Shown here: piece by piece, positions 20,620 to 32,508 of the stretch
Layout of the letters: every line of letters starts with the position of its first letter
Position numbering within the stretch: the stretch's first letter is position 1
Assembly (NCBI GenBank): GCA_031763025.1
Contig: JASSKH010000002.1
Span: 17,644,468-17,708,467 of the forward strand
DNA length: 64,000 nt
DNA from: Macrocystis pyrifera
Taxonomy: Eukaryota; Sar; Phaeophyceae; Laminariales; Laminariaceae
Reading direction: 5' to 3'
The notes under the pieces: model-generated
What the model was told of the DNA's origin: nothing
Database searches by the model: none
The model's input: the letters and a program-made list of their open reading frames with translations, nothing else
Program-made: the position numbers and the translations under genes

Positions 20620-22530
20620 ATTTCACACCTCGGATAACGTAACACTCGGATAACGCTTACCAGGTACGTGCGTTATGGGGCCTAACAGGGACATAGATAC
20701 GTGTTAACATAGTATTGCACTGGAGGAAAAATCACAGCAACACGGTAACAGTGTTGGCTGGTAAAACCCACGAACATGCACACGCCTCAACGTTATGTTT
20801 CTCCTCGATCTCGTCCAGCTCTGGTACTGTAACATTATGTTACGCCGTGATCCGTGCTTGTAATAAACACTGTAACACAATGTTAGGATTTGACCATACA
20901 TGTACGTCATCACTCCAACATGCCCAGATCGATATCCGCAGCTTTACTAACCTGATAACATAATGATACTGTCTACGCAGTGTTAGACCTAACACACTAA
21001 AATTGTGTCATACCTTGAGAGGAGTGTTACACAGAACACCCTAACATAACGCTACCATATTGGCCAGCACTACCAACACACCTAACATTATGCTATAAAT
21101 AACACACTAACGGAACACCACGTAGTGGCCAGCACTACTAACACTACGTTATTCGGACCTTGGGCCTGATTGCCTTTGGGTCAGACAACGGAACATTTAA
21201 CTTACGTTAGCAACGTTACAGTCTCAGCCGGCCGATACGTAACTGTTCTAGGATGTTAGCCTAAATGCGGAGGTTTCAACAATATGATACATACGATGTT
21301 ACTGTCAGTAAATATCTGATTTTAACATTCCGTTACTGTGTGACCACAACAACCAATCCAGGCCTAACATGTTACTGAGTTACCGTTGGGGCCGAAGCCG
21401 TTTCAACGACATGTTGCGACGTTACCCTTTGGGTTTTCCCGAGATCTTACATGTGTTGCCTGTCTTAGTGGTAAACGGCGTCGCGAAGTAACATGACGTA
21501 GCCATGTTATCCAACTCACCCAGATCCCAGCAGAGGAAACCAACAAAAAGATAGCCGGGGGGAAGGATAACGTAGCATCTCCGATAACAAACGCTTTCAT
21601 ATTTTTGAAACCCCCAAAACACGGGATTTTCGGAGGGATCCCCGCAAAAAAAACGCCTAAAACGCTCAGGAAGCCCCGTCAGTACGTTATCTGTAACACC
21701 AGTACGTTATAAATCTATATCGCAATCTGCATACTCGGACGTACGAGCCAATACAGCCGGAACATATTGTTGACGTTAGATTGGGCATGTACGTTATCTG
21801 CTAACTTGTGATATATTACATAAATTGCATACGAGCTAACAGAATGACAGAATGCCAGTGTTGATCGATTATGTACCTTTCAGTTTGGCTTTGTTATGGT
21901 AGCAAGGCTTCCGTTCACACCCTAACATAACGTCGCTCGATACGGACTGCTGCTGCGGCTGATACGGAAACATGATAATAACGTTATATTTGCAACATAC
22001 GTTATCCCTCTGACGTGTATTACTATAGCCACCAAGAACTCCGCAAACATACTAACACACACTAAAATAGTGTTACGTAAGCGTTTAAATAGCTACGTAT
22101 GTTATGGGTTTAAAGTGTGTTGCGGTTGCAAGTAAGAATTCCGCTGACACAATAACAGAACGTTACTCGCTACGGACTGATGTCGCTGACTCGATAACAT
22201 AAATAACGTCTGATTGACTATGTACTTTATCCCTTCAACGTGTGTTACGATAGCCACTAGGAATTCCGCTAACTCGGTAACATAATGTTACTCGCAATGG
22301 GCTGCCGACCCTAACACCGTGACACATACACTGCGGTATACGGGATCAAGGCAACACTTTTCATATAATGCCACGCGATCGTCCGCCATTATCATAGCAC
22401 AATAACACTACGTATGTTGCCACGAAGTCCAGAAAGTAGTTAATGTACCAGGTAGTAACGGAATGTCACGATTTCCTTTCGCTGACGCCCAATATTAAAT
22501 AAAAAACGTAAAGTGATACGTTATCCGAGG
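20620..22530. repeat. TAAC/GTTA-rich region, 1.9 kb
   Basis: Half-palindromic motifs such as TAACATAATGTTA, AACGTTA and GTTAC recur roughly every 20-40 bp with spacers of varying sequence. The first 415 bp (20,620-21,035) matches 55,262-55,712 in the same orientation. No coding frame over 100 residues is present, which fits a frequent TAA on both strands. Confidence 0.75.
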
Positions 22531-22539
22531 TGTGAACAA

Positions 22540-22685
22540 TTTTACACAGATGCTCCCAGTATACTTTTCGTACCGCGAGCACTGGGAGTATTGCAGCGCT
22601 GGCGTCCGAATATTGCGAGTATTGATAGTGTGAGCAGTATCCGCAGTATCGCAGCACGAAGTACTTGGAGTACAGGCTTACCGAG
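22540..22685. repeat. GAGTACTG-type minisatellite
   Basis: GCACTGGGAGTATTGCAG, GCGAGTATTGATAG and GTACTTGGAGTACAGG blocks. The same motif family builds 42,235-42,900 and 52,500-52,720. Confidence 0.7.
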
Positions 22686-22689
22686 AATG

Positions 22690-23395
22690 AGAGTTACTGC
22701 TGTTGTACTAATACATTGTTAGCATACGGTACGATCTTCTATCGCATATCCGGCAAACAAAAGAGTACTGCTGCCCACCTGCCGTTCCGTGATGTCGCTC
22801 TCTACATGCTCGACACACACAAACAATACCAACCACAACAACAAAATCCACATCTTGTACGGCTACTGCAGCATCCATAGTTGCGCACAAACTGCTAGCA
22901 GCGGTTCACGCGGGCCGAAGAAGGAAAGTAACTAAGATAAGTAATTCGGAACGCCTTTTGTTCTGCGCTTTCCAAGGTGTACATCTCTCCACAGTCTGTC
23001 TGTTCGTTCTTGTACTTTTCTTTGGTTAAACACCCGTCTATGATCCCATATACGCGCCGTCGAACACCTACTGAACGATCGCGCAATCAACAGCTGTTGG
23101 TTATATGTGCGCTGTAGGCGCCTGCGCCCCGCACGCTGTGGGTATAGAAACCGGTTCGGTAAGTGCTCAAGTTTGTGCCGGCATGCATCAGTACATACAC
23201 TGTTGGAGGAGCAGCAAGCAGCACACGGAGCTGCATACAGAGTTTGGTGCCGCCGCCCCTGCTGCTGCCCCATCTGCTGCACGCGCTAGTCGTGGTGCTG
23301 CTGTTGATGCGTACTCTGCCCTCGTGGACGTCCGTGCGCCCACGCAACACTACGTGTACGGTAAATAATATGCTGGCGTACTCACAGTACCCTTT
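22690..23395. other. No gene supported
   Basis: Minus frames 22,895-23,350 and plus frames 23,105-23,399 overlap at a CTGCTGCC-rich part (23,195-23,300). Their Ala/Cys/Ser-rich products are unrecognised. Confidence 0.35.
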
Positions 23396-23399
23396 ATAG

Positions 23400-23700
23400 T
23401 ATATTAATACAAGGTCCTGCGGTTGAAGCCGCCCGCATCACTGAAGCGAGTCCAAGACCTTGACAGCGATGATAGCGGTTGATAGCTGATAGCGCCATAC
23501 GGTAAGAGTTATAACAACTTTGGTTGATCAAGACGGCAATCCATTTGTTCGGTTGAAAAACCACGACAGATCCCGTAACACCGCAAACAAACAATCGTGT
23601 AAGAACCCGACGAGTCTTCACGAAGATAGCCCGCCAAAGAAAAACATGGTTTAGAAATACTCACTGTAGTCCAATAATCTACTACATATCAAGTTGTGTG
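23400..23700 (-). repeat. Dispersed repeat R, copy 1
   Basis: The reverse complement matches 55,840-56,125: GTTATAACTCTT, a GGCGCTATCAGCTA block, ATCGCTGTCAAGGTCTTGGA, and ATTATTGGACTAC are shared in order. A third, worn piece lies at 18,360-18,440. Confidence 0.8.
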
Positions 23701-24060
23701 TCCTAGCTGCCAAAAGCCCACACTCCAAAGAATCCCGATTACCAACAATACACCATATACCTCAATGGTTACTCGGAAACATTAACGAGATGCCTCCAAG
23801 AGTGCACGCACAATACTCCAATGAATTCGACACATCGAAGCCTACAATGCTCACTTGGATAAACTATTGACACGCCTCTAATAACGCACGCCCAACACTT
23901 CATGCAATACGTTCAACATGGCGCCACCTAACAGTAATGCATTTGACAATGTGCACGACAACACTCATGTCGAATGACGGGAGAAAACGAGTTTTCACAG
24001 TGCCAATACCAACGCGAGTCGATGAGGGAAGAAAAGGCTGACGTATTCTCGCGTTAAAAA
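23700..24060. other. No gene seen
   Basis: Sequence rich in short A- and C-containing words, with no open frame of note. Confidence 0.4.
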
Positions 24061-24062
24061 TG

Positions 24063-24500
24063 AAGGTACAAATCGGAGTGAGAAGGCGGGAGGTGACCCT
24101 GCTATATATGAGACCCCGGATCTGAGTTAGGCCTGTGAATAGGAGGGAGAGAGAAAAAAATAAGGGCGACTATGATAAAATGGAAAAAAGGGGAAAAAAA
24201 GTATAGAGCAAAGAGGTCGGGAGGCATGTCAAGCAAAAGGCAAAACGTGCGCTGTCAAGCGTGTAGGGCCTGGTGTTCCCAGTGAAGGCACGAACCGTAG
24301 TGAGAAGGGGGGAGGTGAGTCTGCTATGTGATCCCGGATCCTAATTTACGACTCCTAATTGGAGGCAGAGAAAAAAGAAGGGCGAAGATGATAAACGGGA
24401 AGAGAAATAAATAGGTAAACAAAACATATCAAGCAAAGACGTCAGGAGACATGTTAAGCAAGGCAAAGCGTGCGCTGCCAACGGTGTAGGTCCAGCTTCT
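24063..24500 (+). repeat. Two tandem units of about 220 bp
   Basis: Units 24,063-24,283 and 24,284-24,495. Each has GAGAAGG.GGGAGGTGA, a CCCCGGATC or CCCGGATCCTAA block, GAAGGGCGA, GATGATAAA, a CATGTYAAGCAA block and GTGCGCTGYCAA. Inverted counterparts, also in two units, lie at 54,760-55,210. Confidence 0.85.
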
Positions 24501-24830
24501 ACACTCAAACCTAGCAGTTTGGTGTCAGTTAAAGCATGTCAAGGCAGTCAAGGAAAACTTGCTGTCTGTTAAGGGGTGAATGGTGAAAGTGTTGTTTCCT
24601 GACATGTTTGGGTACCAACAGGAGAATCAATCCTGAACGGGCGTATCGTATTGCAACATAAATTACAACACTGAATTAGAACAATGTAGTATCTCTGTCG
24701 TAATTTGGTGCTACGGAATTGTATCTCTCTAGGATTGACGACTCGGCACGGACACTGAGTGTGCTGTATGTCGACGAGTAAAAATAACGGCTTGTTGTAT
24801 ATCATTCGAATTGCGTGGTTTATTACCATT
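24500..24830 (+). repeat. Repeat S, copy 1
   Basis: The reverse complement matches 54,440-54,760: AGTGTTGTTTCCTGACATG, TTGGGTACCAACAGGAGAAT, CGTATCGTATTGCAACATAA and CACGGACACTGAGTGTGCTG. A 90-bp piece recurs at 57,110-57,200. Confidence 0.85.
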
Positions 24831-25075
24831 TTCTGCGGCTTGGAAGGGAAAGCAGCTGGCTGACACGTCTACCGTTTACCGCATTATCCAACTCGGTGTC
24901 GTACCCACATGTCTCTGCTCACAAACCCATCTCCCTCCCTTCACTGTCTGGGTTCTACTGTACGAATTGTCGGACGACTGAGACACCCAATGGTCCAACA
25001 CCATTGTACTCCTTGAAGAAAATCATATACTATGGTATAAACCCCCGCATGCCACTGAAAAATATGAAAAACTAG
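24800..25075 (+). repeat. Direct repeat beside the recombinase, copy 1
   Basis: Matches 25,450-25,690, about 640 bp downstream: TGGCTTGGAAGGGARAGCAG, CCGCATTATCCAACTCGGTG, CACTGTCTGGGTTCTACTGT and GTCCAACACCATTGTAC. Plus-strand frames in both copies share SNSVSYPHV and LSGFYCTN. Whether this is coding is unclear. Confidence 0.9.
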
Positions 25076-25079
25076 GTAG

Positions 25080-25445
25080 ATATACACTCGGTTATACGAT
25101 AACAACCGAGAAAACGACCTATTTATATCCTCGTAAACTTCTCCATCCCCTCACTATCGAAAGAACAAGGGTGGGCGGGCGGGAAATTCACGAATACCTG
25201 GCCCGGCGAGCGACCGCTGTCCAGGGCAAGCCACTGCCCTGTCTGTTCGCGTGTTCTACCAGTCTGCCAGCACTGTTCCGTGCGGTATCCACTTGGTACT
25301 CGCTTCAACCAAACATTGCCAGCTGCCGCTGTCAGAGTGATCTACGTACAACTGATACGTACCCAGCCGAAGAATATGAACCATAACTCCTAATTACCTC
25401 TACAACAAGCTGCGGATTATTATCATACCGGTTCCCGATCCCTAC
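25080..25445. other. Spacer between the two direct repeats
   Basis: No recognised gene. The short frames at 25,123-25,308 and 25,171-25,386 overlap on opposite strands. Confidence 0.4.
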
Positions 25446-25449
25446 TAAT

Positions 25450-25690
25450 GCTCTCCTTTGTTGTATCTTTCGAATTACGTTGTTTACTATCATTTTCTGT
25501 GGCTTGGAAGGGAGAGCAGCCGGCTGACATGTCTACCGCATTATCCAACTCGGTGTCATACCCACATGTCTTTGCTCATGAACGCATCTCCCTCCTTTCA
25601 CTGTCTGGGTTCTACTGTACGAATTTCCGGACGACTGAGACACATACTGGTCCAACACCATTGTACACGCCCAACAACCGAGGCCATTCC
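25450..25690 (+). repeat. Direct repeat beside the recombinase, copy 2
   Basis: Second copy of the repeat at 24,800-25,075. It ends about 10 bp from the stop codon of the minus-strand recombinase. The pair could be the split direct repeats of a tyrosine-recombinase retroelement (Ngaro or VIPER type); that is inference. Confidence 0.88.
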
Positions 25691-25697
25691 GAGACTT

Positions 25698-26040
25698 CTA
25701 CAGTTTACCCCATACAGTATCTTGACCTGGCTGTCTTTGCAAACCCTTGAAAGTAACTAGTTTACGAGACACATGTCCCGCATCATCCGCGCTTTTGCAG
25801 GTGTACATCTTATATTCATCGGATTTCCACCTTTCTTCTTGCTGTATGACTCGTTCCGACACGTCACCTCCAGCCGCAAGTGTCGCGGCAATTCCTATCC
25901 TCAGCGAGTGGAGGGTGTACTCTTTGGGTTACGCTCCGACTTTTGAACTACCTCTGTCAGCGCTCTCAATGCCTGAACATATCACCACGTTCTTATTTGC
26001 CCCCTTGAACGGTATGAGAAAAGCCGCGCGTGTTCAGGTA
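25698..26040 (-). pseudogene. Tyrosine recombinase, C-terminal catalytic part
   Basis: The minus strand reads YTLHSLRIGIAATLAAGG, then DVSERVIQQEGRWKSDEYKM and YTCKSADDAGHVSRKL, ending at a TAG (25,698-25,700). The H-x-x-R box is at 25,899-25,910, the Trp that replaces the usual second His at 25,827-25,829, and the likely nucleophilic Tyr at 25,803-25,805. This is the arrangement of recombinases in DIRS-, Ngaro- and Crypton-type elements. Upstream, FKGANKNVV is in the same frame, but a TAA lies 3 codons before YTLH and a TGA near 26,030. The family enzyme cuts and rejoins DNA to integrate element copies. This copy is dead or badly worn. Confidence 0.82.
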
Positions 26041-27474
26041 GCGCTGCATGGCTTGACAGTAGCAGTGCTACCATAATAGCAACGGCTCCGCCACCCTCAC
26101 CCAGCTCGACACACGAGCCCGGAACCACGCCCCGTGCACATACAACGCTGCTACCAACTGGTACCTGGTCACTTTATGGTTGCAGAATCGCGGCTCAACA
26201 TGGTCGACACCACTCCGCTGAGGACGCCTTAACTTACAAACACTTCACGTGAGACAATGTGCTGGGTGCACCACATCTGAGCGATTAGCGAATACCTCAA
26301 CTGACCCAGCAAAGAAAAATACCTCATGTCTCAAACATAGGCATAGCACTTCACCCCCGAACCCCAGGAAGGTATGAGTTCCTGCCCCCTGATCAACATA
26401 TCCCACGAAATAGGTAGCCGAACCCGTGGGCATGTTCCCGCCAGTGTATGCGATCGCGAGACCCCTTGCAATCCACTCTTGATCAACGGCGACTGGATCG
26501 ACAGCTAGACGCCTACGTCGACCAGAGAAAATATTGAATTGATGGCAGAGCCTCCCCGCTGCGAGGCCCAACCGAATCACTGCGGCTGAGCGGAGTCTTC
26601 GTCCCTGCGCGGACGTTTAACAGTGCACCCTCCTTTTTCGCGAGGTGCGACCGGGTCTTTGTGGATATCGACGTGCACCAGCCTACCGGCGTCAATGTAG
26701 GCGCCAACCTTTGCCCAGGTGGGAAGCACCGTTCCTGGCAATTCGTCGATCCCCGGCGGCTCGTGCCGGTTGAACCTAGCGGAGAAAAGCCCCGCTACAG
26801 CATTAAGCTGTTCCATTACCGCAGGGGATGCTAGGGCAGTATGTTTAAAGACCTCTAGCAGTAGGGTCCTCGACAAGTCACACCCCTTTGGCATCTCACC
26901 CCATAGGAGCCAAAACGCTCGAATGTTAAGCAATGATCCTGTCCTGCAGCAGTAAGTCATCTGACATGCTACCGCGAGTCGAAGCCGCACCGTTATGCTG
27001 CCCCTGGTCACAGCTTGGCTCGTTAGCGGATTGGTTGTCTCGCATGTCATCCAGCACATTTTGATGCCATCCAGCACATTTTTAAAGGTGCTCTGACAAA
27101 TCCTCGATCTTTTCGAGCCGCCCCCCCGTTCTCGGCGGTGCTGTCCTCAATAATTTCGAGCCGCCCCCAGTTATCGGTCGCACTGGCCACCATCGTATCA
27201 AGGCGAACATTAACCGCCGCGCGGTGCACAGTGTATTCAGCTTGACGGACGGAACGTTCGCCTGCGTTGCTACTCGTACCACTCGACCTGCTGCTCGTGC
27301 CACCCAACTTGCCGCTCGTCGTGGTCGTCTCGGGTCGCACCGAGTCCTTGAGTCAAAATTAAAACTCTTTTTAGAAAAAAATGACCCCCGCGAACGTGAT
27401 GCGAAGCCAGAAAGTGCACATGGTACAGGGCGGCCATAACTTCGCAGAGGCCATAACTTCGCCTGTGAAACCAA
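26040..27474 (-). CDS. Upstream part of recombinase element, unassigned frames
   Basis: Three minus-strand frames lie head to tail: 27,082-27,474 with 27,047-27,340 overlapping, then 26,577-27,077 (166 codons), then 26,245-26,580 (111 codons). The 166-codon frame includes TALASPAVMEQLNAVAGLFS and PPGIDELPGTVLPTWAKVG and looks protein-like. The order and strand agree with an element whose last gene is the recombinase. I see no reverse transcriptase motif, so a Crypton-like element or a gag-like first ORF are both possible. Starts and frame joins are uncertain. Confidence 0.4.
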
Positions 27475-27559
27475 TGGGTGGATCGCCAGTACCGTATACG
27501 CGCAAAAAAACGAACTCTTGGCTATTTTCGCTTAATCAGCCGACATGGACACACACGCA

Positions 27560-27640
27560 TATCTTAGTCGTATACAAGGTTCCCCTTCGGGATGTAGGTA
27601 ACGTGAAATCCCGGGGGGCATCGCAAGGCAAAAAGGGAGT
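27560..27640 (+). repeat. Composite repeat head fragment (CAAGGTTCCCC)
   Basis: CAAGGTTCCCCTTCGGGATG followed by TGAAATCCCGGGGG and GCATCGCAAG. It matches the heads of the composite repeat at 43,075 and 44,170. Confidence 0.75.
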
Positions 27641-27739
27641 CACAGGTAACACACCTATAACTGTTCTTGGCGGAAACGGGAGCCATGAGTTGGTGCATGG
27701 CTCGAAGGAAAGAGGAATCGTAGTCAGCAAGAACTGAGC

Positions 27740-28120
27740 ACTACTCTTTCTGTGGCAATTACTACATTATATGCACGCGGTACCATGGGTTGACTACTAT
27801 ACTGCTACTACACACCACTACCACTACTACGCAGATGCAATACAGGTAGAAGCAGCATGCACTCTACAAAATACAACCTGGTACACTACTACGACTACTA
27901 ACTATACTACGAAGTACTGCTGCTAGAGCATGACCAATCGCTCACACAATATAGACAACCTCATGGTAAACAGAGGTCAAGTGACCACGCGGCACCATGC
28001 GTTGGGGCATTACTATTGTACTGTTACACTATACACCACTGCCAGTGATTCGTAGATGCAGTACGGGTAGAAGCAGCATGAATAAATACTACACTAGTAC
28101 TTACTAACGCGACTACTATT
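27740..28120. repeat. Two tandem CTACTA-rich units of about 230 bp
   Basis: 27,750-27,910 and 28,000-28,118 share ACACCACT, GTAGATGCAGTACGGGTAGA or a variant, AGCAGCATG and CGACTACTA. Triplet-rich, no gene. Confidence 0.75.
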
Positions 28121-28127
28121 AATTGTA

Positions 28128-30490
28128 GGGCAGGGCAAGGGTTGCCCCGCTGTTCCCTAGGTGTTACCATATAATAAAAGGTTGGACGGAGGTATGAAAA
28201 TTCTCTCGCGACGTCGAAATTTGCCACGTAGAATATTACTTGTTTGAAGATGCTGCAGTTGCCGCTATTTCCAAGCAAAAAACCGAAACATAACATCACA
28301 GTTGCATCGCGCAGATTGCGATGACCTCGACGTGTTCGAACACAGCCATACCAAATAAGACGCCGAAGTGAAGTCCGAGATGACAACAGGCATACAAGTT
28401 GACTTTTCGCCAATGATCGTTACGTACATGCACCCCGTAAACAACACTCTGTCGACCAAACAGTTAACATAAATGTAGCTGCGCAGAACTCGAAAGGCTG
28501 GACGCGCCGTGCAACATTGCTGCAAAATGCGTTCTAGCAAAAAGACGGAAACAAGAAGGCAGGCAGTCCGAATCGAGAAGCAATATCACACAAAAAATCA
28601 AAACGTTTCAACACACATGTGAAGAACACGTGAGACGCTCAAGGCGGCGGTACGTAGGAGTCGAGTCGGCAAAGCACAGCTGCGCTCCCCACGTCGTAGT
28701 GGCCAGAACTTCGGTAAGGCGGAGGCGTGATGGGTCCTTCTCTAGTCGCTTCGATTATCTCCGCGCGTTCTTGGCTTGCGCGCTCATGGTAGCTAGCACT
28801 GCGGTATGGTGTCGTTTGTGCCTGGGGAACAGGCAAGGTCGTAGACTTTCGAAGGTAGACACATCCTGGAAGCCATGATACCAGTCATAGTCGAAATCGT
28901 CGCAAAACATGGTACTCCCCCCGAGTATACAATCGTACTTCAACCACCGCCCTCTCGAACGCAACTGGGTCACGAAATGGTTCGGAATGGAGTAGATGAC
29001 AGCTACGAGGCAGTACTCAACGTCTATTATCAAAATAGGTGACGGTGCCGGCGGCGCTCCGGCGTCCTCGTAGATGTCTACAGGTGCAGACGCGAAGAAA
29101 ACGCGATCTGGAGCGTTGTCCGCACTCCAAGGAAGAATCGACCATATGGATGTGCTGATGTGCCGGGCGCAGCTTCTCGTCGCAGGCGGGGCACGGAGCA
29201 GGTCCAGGAAATGAGAAGTCGGAGGCGGCCCCCGTCAGGAACAAGGCATTGACTGCATCCTGGTGTGACTGGGGTGGTCCGTGCGGAATCACGACTGGTG
29301 CGGGATCTCGCCATCGTGCACATTGGGATGCGGTTATCTCGATATAGCCATGGTCCTCGACATGGCAATCGATAGTGTAGTTGCCAGTTGAATCCGAGAG
29401 CCGTCCGAGTGTACATGATACGAGCATGCCGTTCCACGACGTCACCTGGCCATCCGCTGTTGGGGTGGAGTTGATCATCTCGCCGAAGGGTGATACACAG
29501 AGGTCCGATCGAGACCCCGGCCGCTAAGAGGCAGCACCGTTGTTGACGTGGGCCGTTATCGTTCTAATGATAATGTAAGTATCAAGAAAAGTACGTAGGA
29601 AGCACGTATTCGTACCATAGAATTTCCGCGTGTTTCTTACGGTTTTGGTACTATAAAATTTGGTTTCGGCACTGTAAGAAGTGGGTACCGTATGTTGCAG
29701 GTATCGAGAAGTCAGTATAACTGCAGTCTTGTTTCGACCAGCTGTGTAAGGTGTTAGAAGGGTAGGTTGTCTGTCGTCCAACGATTTTGAGGCGCTTCAG
29801 TCGATTTTCGTCCGCCTCAATGCCGGTCGAGCAACGTTTGCGCAGCAAGATATAGGCGATGTGTAGGGTGTGGAGGCAAAGGACGACCGCAGGAACTATA
29901 CTGCTACTAGTACTACTGCTGTGCTCTCAAGTGGTTGCAGGTGACACCCTGCTACTACTGTGACGCAGCTTTTGGGTCCACTATATACGTCAATGAAAGT
30001 ATGACGAGCTTGTTGATCCAAAATACCAACCGCGCAGCTCGAACAACAGCAGAGACGGCGGTGCGTGGTGGTGGCGCAGGCAAACGGTGGCGACAGCAGG
30101 CACATGCGTACTGCTGTCCTCTCGATTGGCTGTGAGAATTGCACTGCTGCTCAGAACAACAACAGAGGAGTACCGCAGTTTTTTTCTGGTGGCGGTTGTT
30201 GATCGTTGTGGTCGGTGTGGTTTGGAGTCGGGATGTCATTCATGTACATGCGCCCGTGCCCCCAGCTCTGCCTACTATCCGTCCTCGGTGCTGCATCGTA
30301 GGCTCCGATACATGCCACTCGTCATAAATTAGGCCCCGCATATGCCACCGTGCGCGGATGATTTTGCCGGCTGCTGGTGTGCTGCTGGGCGCCTGCTGCT
30401 GCTGGAGGATGAGTAGTTTTGTCTGGTGGCAGTTGGCCGTTGATCGTTGTGGTGGGCGTGGTCGGTAGTCATGATACATACATGGGTACA
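28128..30490 (+). repeat. Hairpin-headed repeat, type II, copy 1 (2.36 kb)
   Basis: Near-identical to 33,860-36,214 over its whole length, 5.73 kb apart in the same orientation. It opens with the hairpin head (stem GCAGGGCAA at 28,130) and ends at CATACATGGGTACA. It carries minus-strand protein remnants, a GATTTTGAGGCGCTTCAGTC block, a GTGGTGGTGGCGCAGGCAAA block and two partial units of a 200-bp satellite. Confidence 0.93.
28639..29478 (-). pseudogene. USP-fold-like element protein, copy 1
   Basis: Two minus-strand frames in tandem. The first (29,017-29,478) includes ARWRDPAPVVIPHGPPQS and CPACDEKLRPAHQHIHMV. The second (28,639-29,033) includes YCLVAVIYSIPNHFVTQLRS then GRWLKYDCILGGS. A CPxC ribbon followed by a Y-x-L-x-A-V-I-Y..HF..W..YD block is the order seen in ubiquitin-protease-like folds, including those in KDZ-type transposon proteins. 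That assignment is a pattern match only. Both copies change frame between the blocks, so either an intron or an ancestral frameshift separates them. Confidence 0.4.
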
Positions 30491-31630
30491 GTACCTATCC
30501 TACAGGCGGGATCTTATACGGCGAGGCCGAATGAGAGGGCTTTAAATCTCCACTGTATCCTATTAACGCTATCGTTAATACAGCGGGAGAAAAACGGGAA
30601 ATACTTTACGTACAGAGGCCGGTCTGTACGGTCTGCGAAGGTGACCCCAGGTGGCCGTAACGACATTCTGTACGTTCGCGTATCGATATGAAGGAATTCG
30701 TGGATCTAAAGATTTTTTCTCGTACTGAACGCATATGATGACGCCGAACCGAATATGGTTCCAGAGCTGTGAGCACCACAGAAGCTTCTGCGGCACATCA
30801 GCTGCATTCGCCCCTGCCGTCAGCAGAGGCTTCCAGGGAGGCCTCAGCGTCAAAGAACGTGCAATACATCGCGGCAGAGCCAACAGTGCTCACTACTACT
30901 TTGTCTTGTTGCGGGACTGCTGTCACTTTTTTTCCCGTTACGAAACGCCTTCTATGCCCCCCGCGTGAAACGTCCACTCTTAACTGTGGAAATCCTCATC
31001 AACAAACAAAAAAAAAACTGGCACGCACGTAGGCCGTCGATCCTTTGGCACAAAGGATGTTGATCTTGCAACGCTCAGGAGACTATGTAGCCACCCAGAA
31101 GGGTCCAGGGCGGCACGTATCTTCGCCAAGCATCCTCCGTAGAATGAGCTGTCGAAGTGATCTCTATCCTGAGCACTCGTCGTATTTCGCTTCGCTTGTC
31201 GCCCAAACAAAACAAATTTCGTGTCATACGTCATGGGAGAACAACAAAGTGGCAGTTCTCTGGCGGAGCTGTGGTTCCTGTAGAACAGATGCCCGCACGC
31301 CCCGCCCCGGCTGCGCAACTGCAGGGACGCCCACTCTCCCGGAAATATGAGGTCGGAGAGCATGCAGCCGAAATAATCACTCAAAATCGAGCATTAGGTC
31401 GTGAGCACGACTTAGAGCACCCGCAAACGGCTGACAGGGCAGTGTTATGTGGCGTAACCTCACGTCGAGGCCGCGAATGGGACGCGTGCGCGCGGGATCG
31501 GGTGGACTCACGGCGCAGGCCAGTGCACAAGAGGCTGATGCTCGCTCCGCTGAAGAAACCGTGCGAAAAGGCGGTCGGCGGCGGGAGAGATCCGCGAATG
31601 AGTGTCCGAAAAACACTATGCTAGGTATAT
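30490..31630. other. No gene supported
   Basis: Overlapping frames on both strands (30,575-30,883 minus, 30,735-31,032 plus, 30,980-31,384 minus, 31,045-31,624 plus). GC content is higher than in the neighbouring repeats. I recognise no domain. It may hold an exon or a worn element. Confidence 0.3.
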
Positions 31631-31634
31631 TTAC

Positions 31635-31860
31635 AAGGGGGGCTTCGCCGCGGCGGGCTGGTGCCCGCCTTGGCCCCGCGCATGTTCGTAATGACCGAGG
31701 ATGTAGGTAAGTCGAGGCCGTAAATGTGACAGTGCTGACAACGGGTAGATAAAAAACAAATCGTGTTTGCGTGAAGAAAAAGAAAACATTGGAATCAGAT
31801 TCAGTGAACCAGCAACAAATATTGTGTTGCCATCCGGCAAAGATTTTGCCACCTGGACTA
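31635..31860 (-). repeat. Dispersed repeat H, copy 2
   Basis: The reverse complement matches 9,375-9,560 and extends it with GGCGGGCACCAGCCCGCC and GCGGCGAAGCCCCCCTTGTA, a block also found at 62,195-62,225. The long minus frame 31,377-31,925 runs through it. Confidence 0.75.
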
Positions 31861-32508
31861 TCAACAGGAGAACTATATGATAAAATGTGACTAAATAACG
31901 TTTTGTCAACAACGAACAGCAGCATAGTAAAGACAAAGTGTTAAAACCAAAAGAAAGGGGTAACAAATACGTGTTGCACGCAGAAAGAAAAACACGAGTT
32001 CGTTGATGTTTCTTATTTTTCGGTGACCGCAAAAACCGCGTCTCGCGTACGACACGAGGAAAAAAACGCAGAGCACCTCACACTTGAATGTTGACCGCAT
32101 GGGCTCACGGGGTGTGTAGGTGGTTTTGAGCAGCAGGGGAGACAAAATACTTGACTGACCGTTATTTAGCACATTCATATAGTACACCAGCCTTGTTGAC
32201 GCTTAACGGCAAAACTCCTGAATATTGTTATTGTTTTGCGTTTGTTATCAAGTGCCAAGCTACGGATCGGTCTCGTTGCTTATCTTGGGTATGTCGATCG
32301 CTTCTATTTCCTGTGTCTGTTTCTTATCTTGTTATCTTGTTGCCAATTTTGAGCCAACTTTCGCAACGTGTTGGCAATTGGAGCATGTTTTGTTCATCTA
32401 TTAAGGGGCCCCTTCGGTCAAAACGAAGAGTACTTGCGTCTTTTGAATGTAGTATGTTCCGTGTTTGTTACAGCAGCAGTGCTATTCCTAGTACTATAAC
32501 GACATGGT
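31860..32508. other. No gene seen
   Basis: AT-rich. The plus frame 32,151-32,510 (119 codons) is hydrophobic and Ser-rich with no recognised domain. A possible host exon, but unsupported. Confidence 0.3.
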
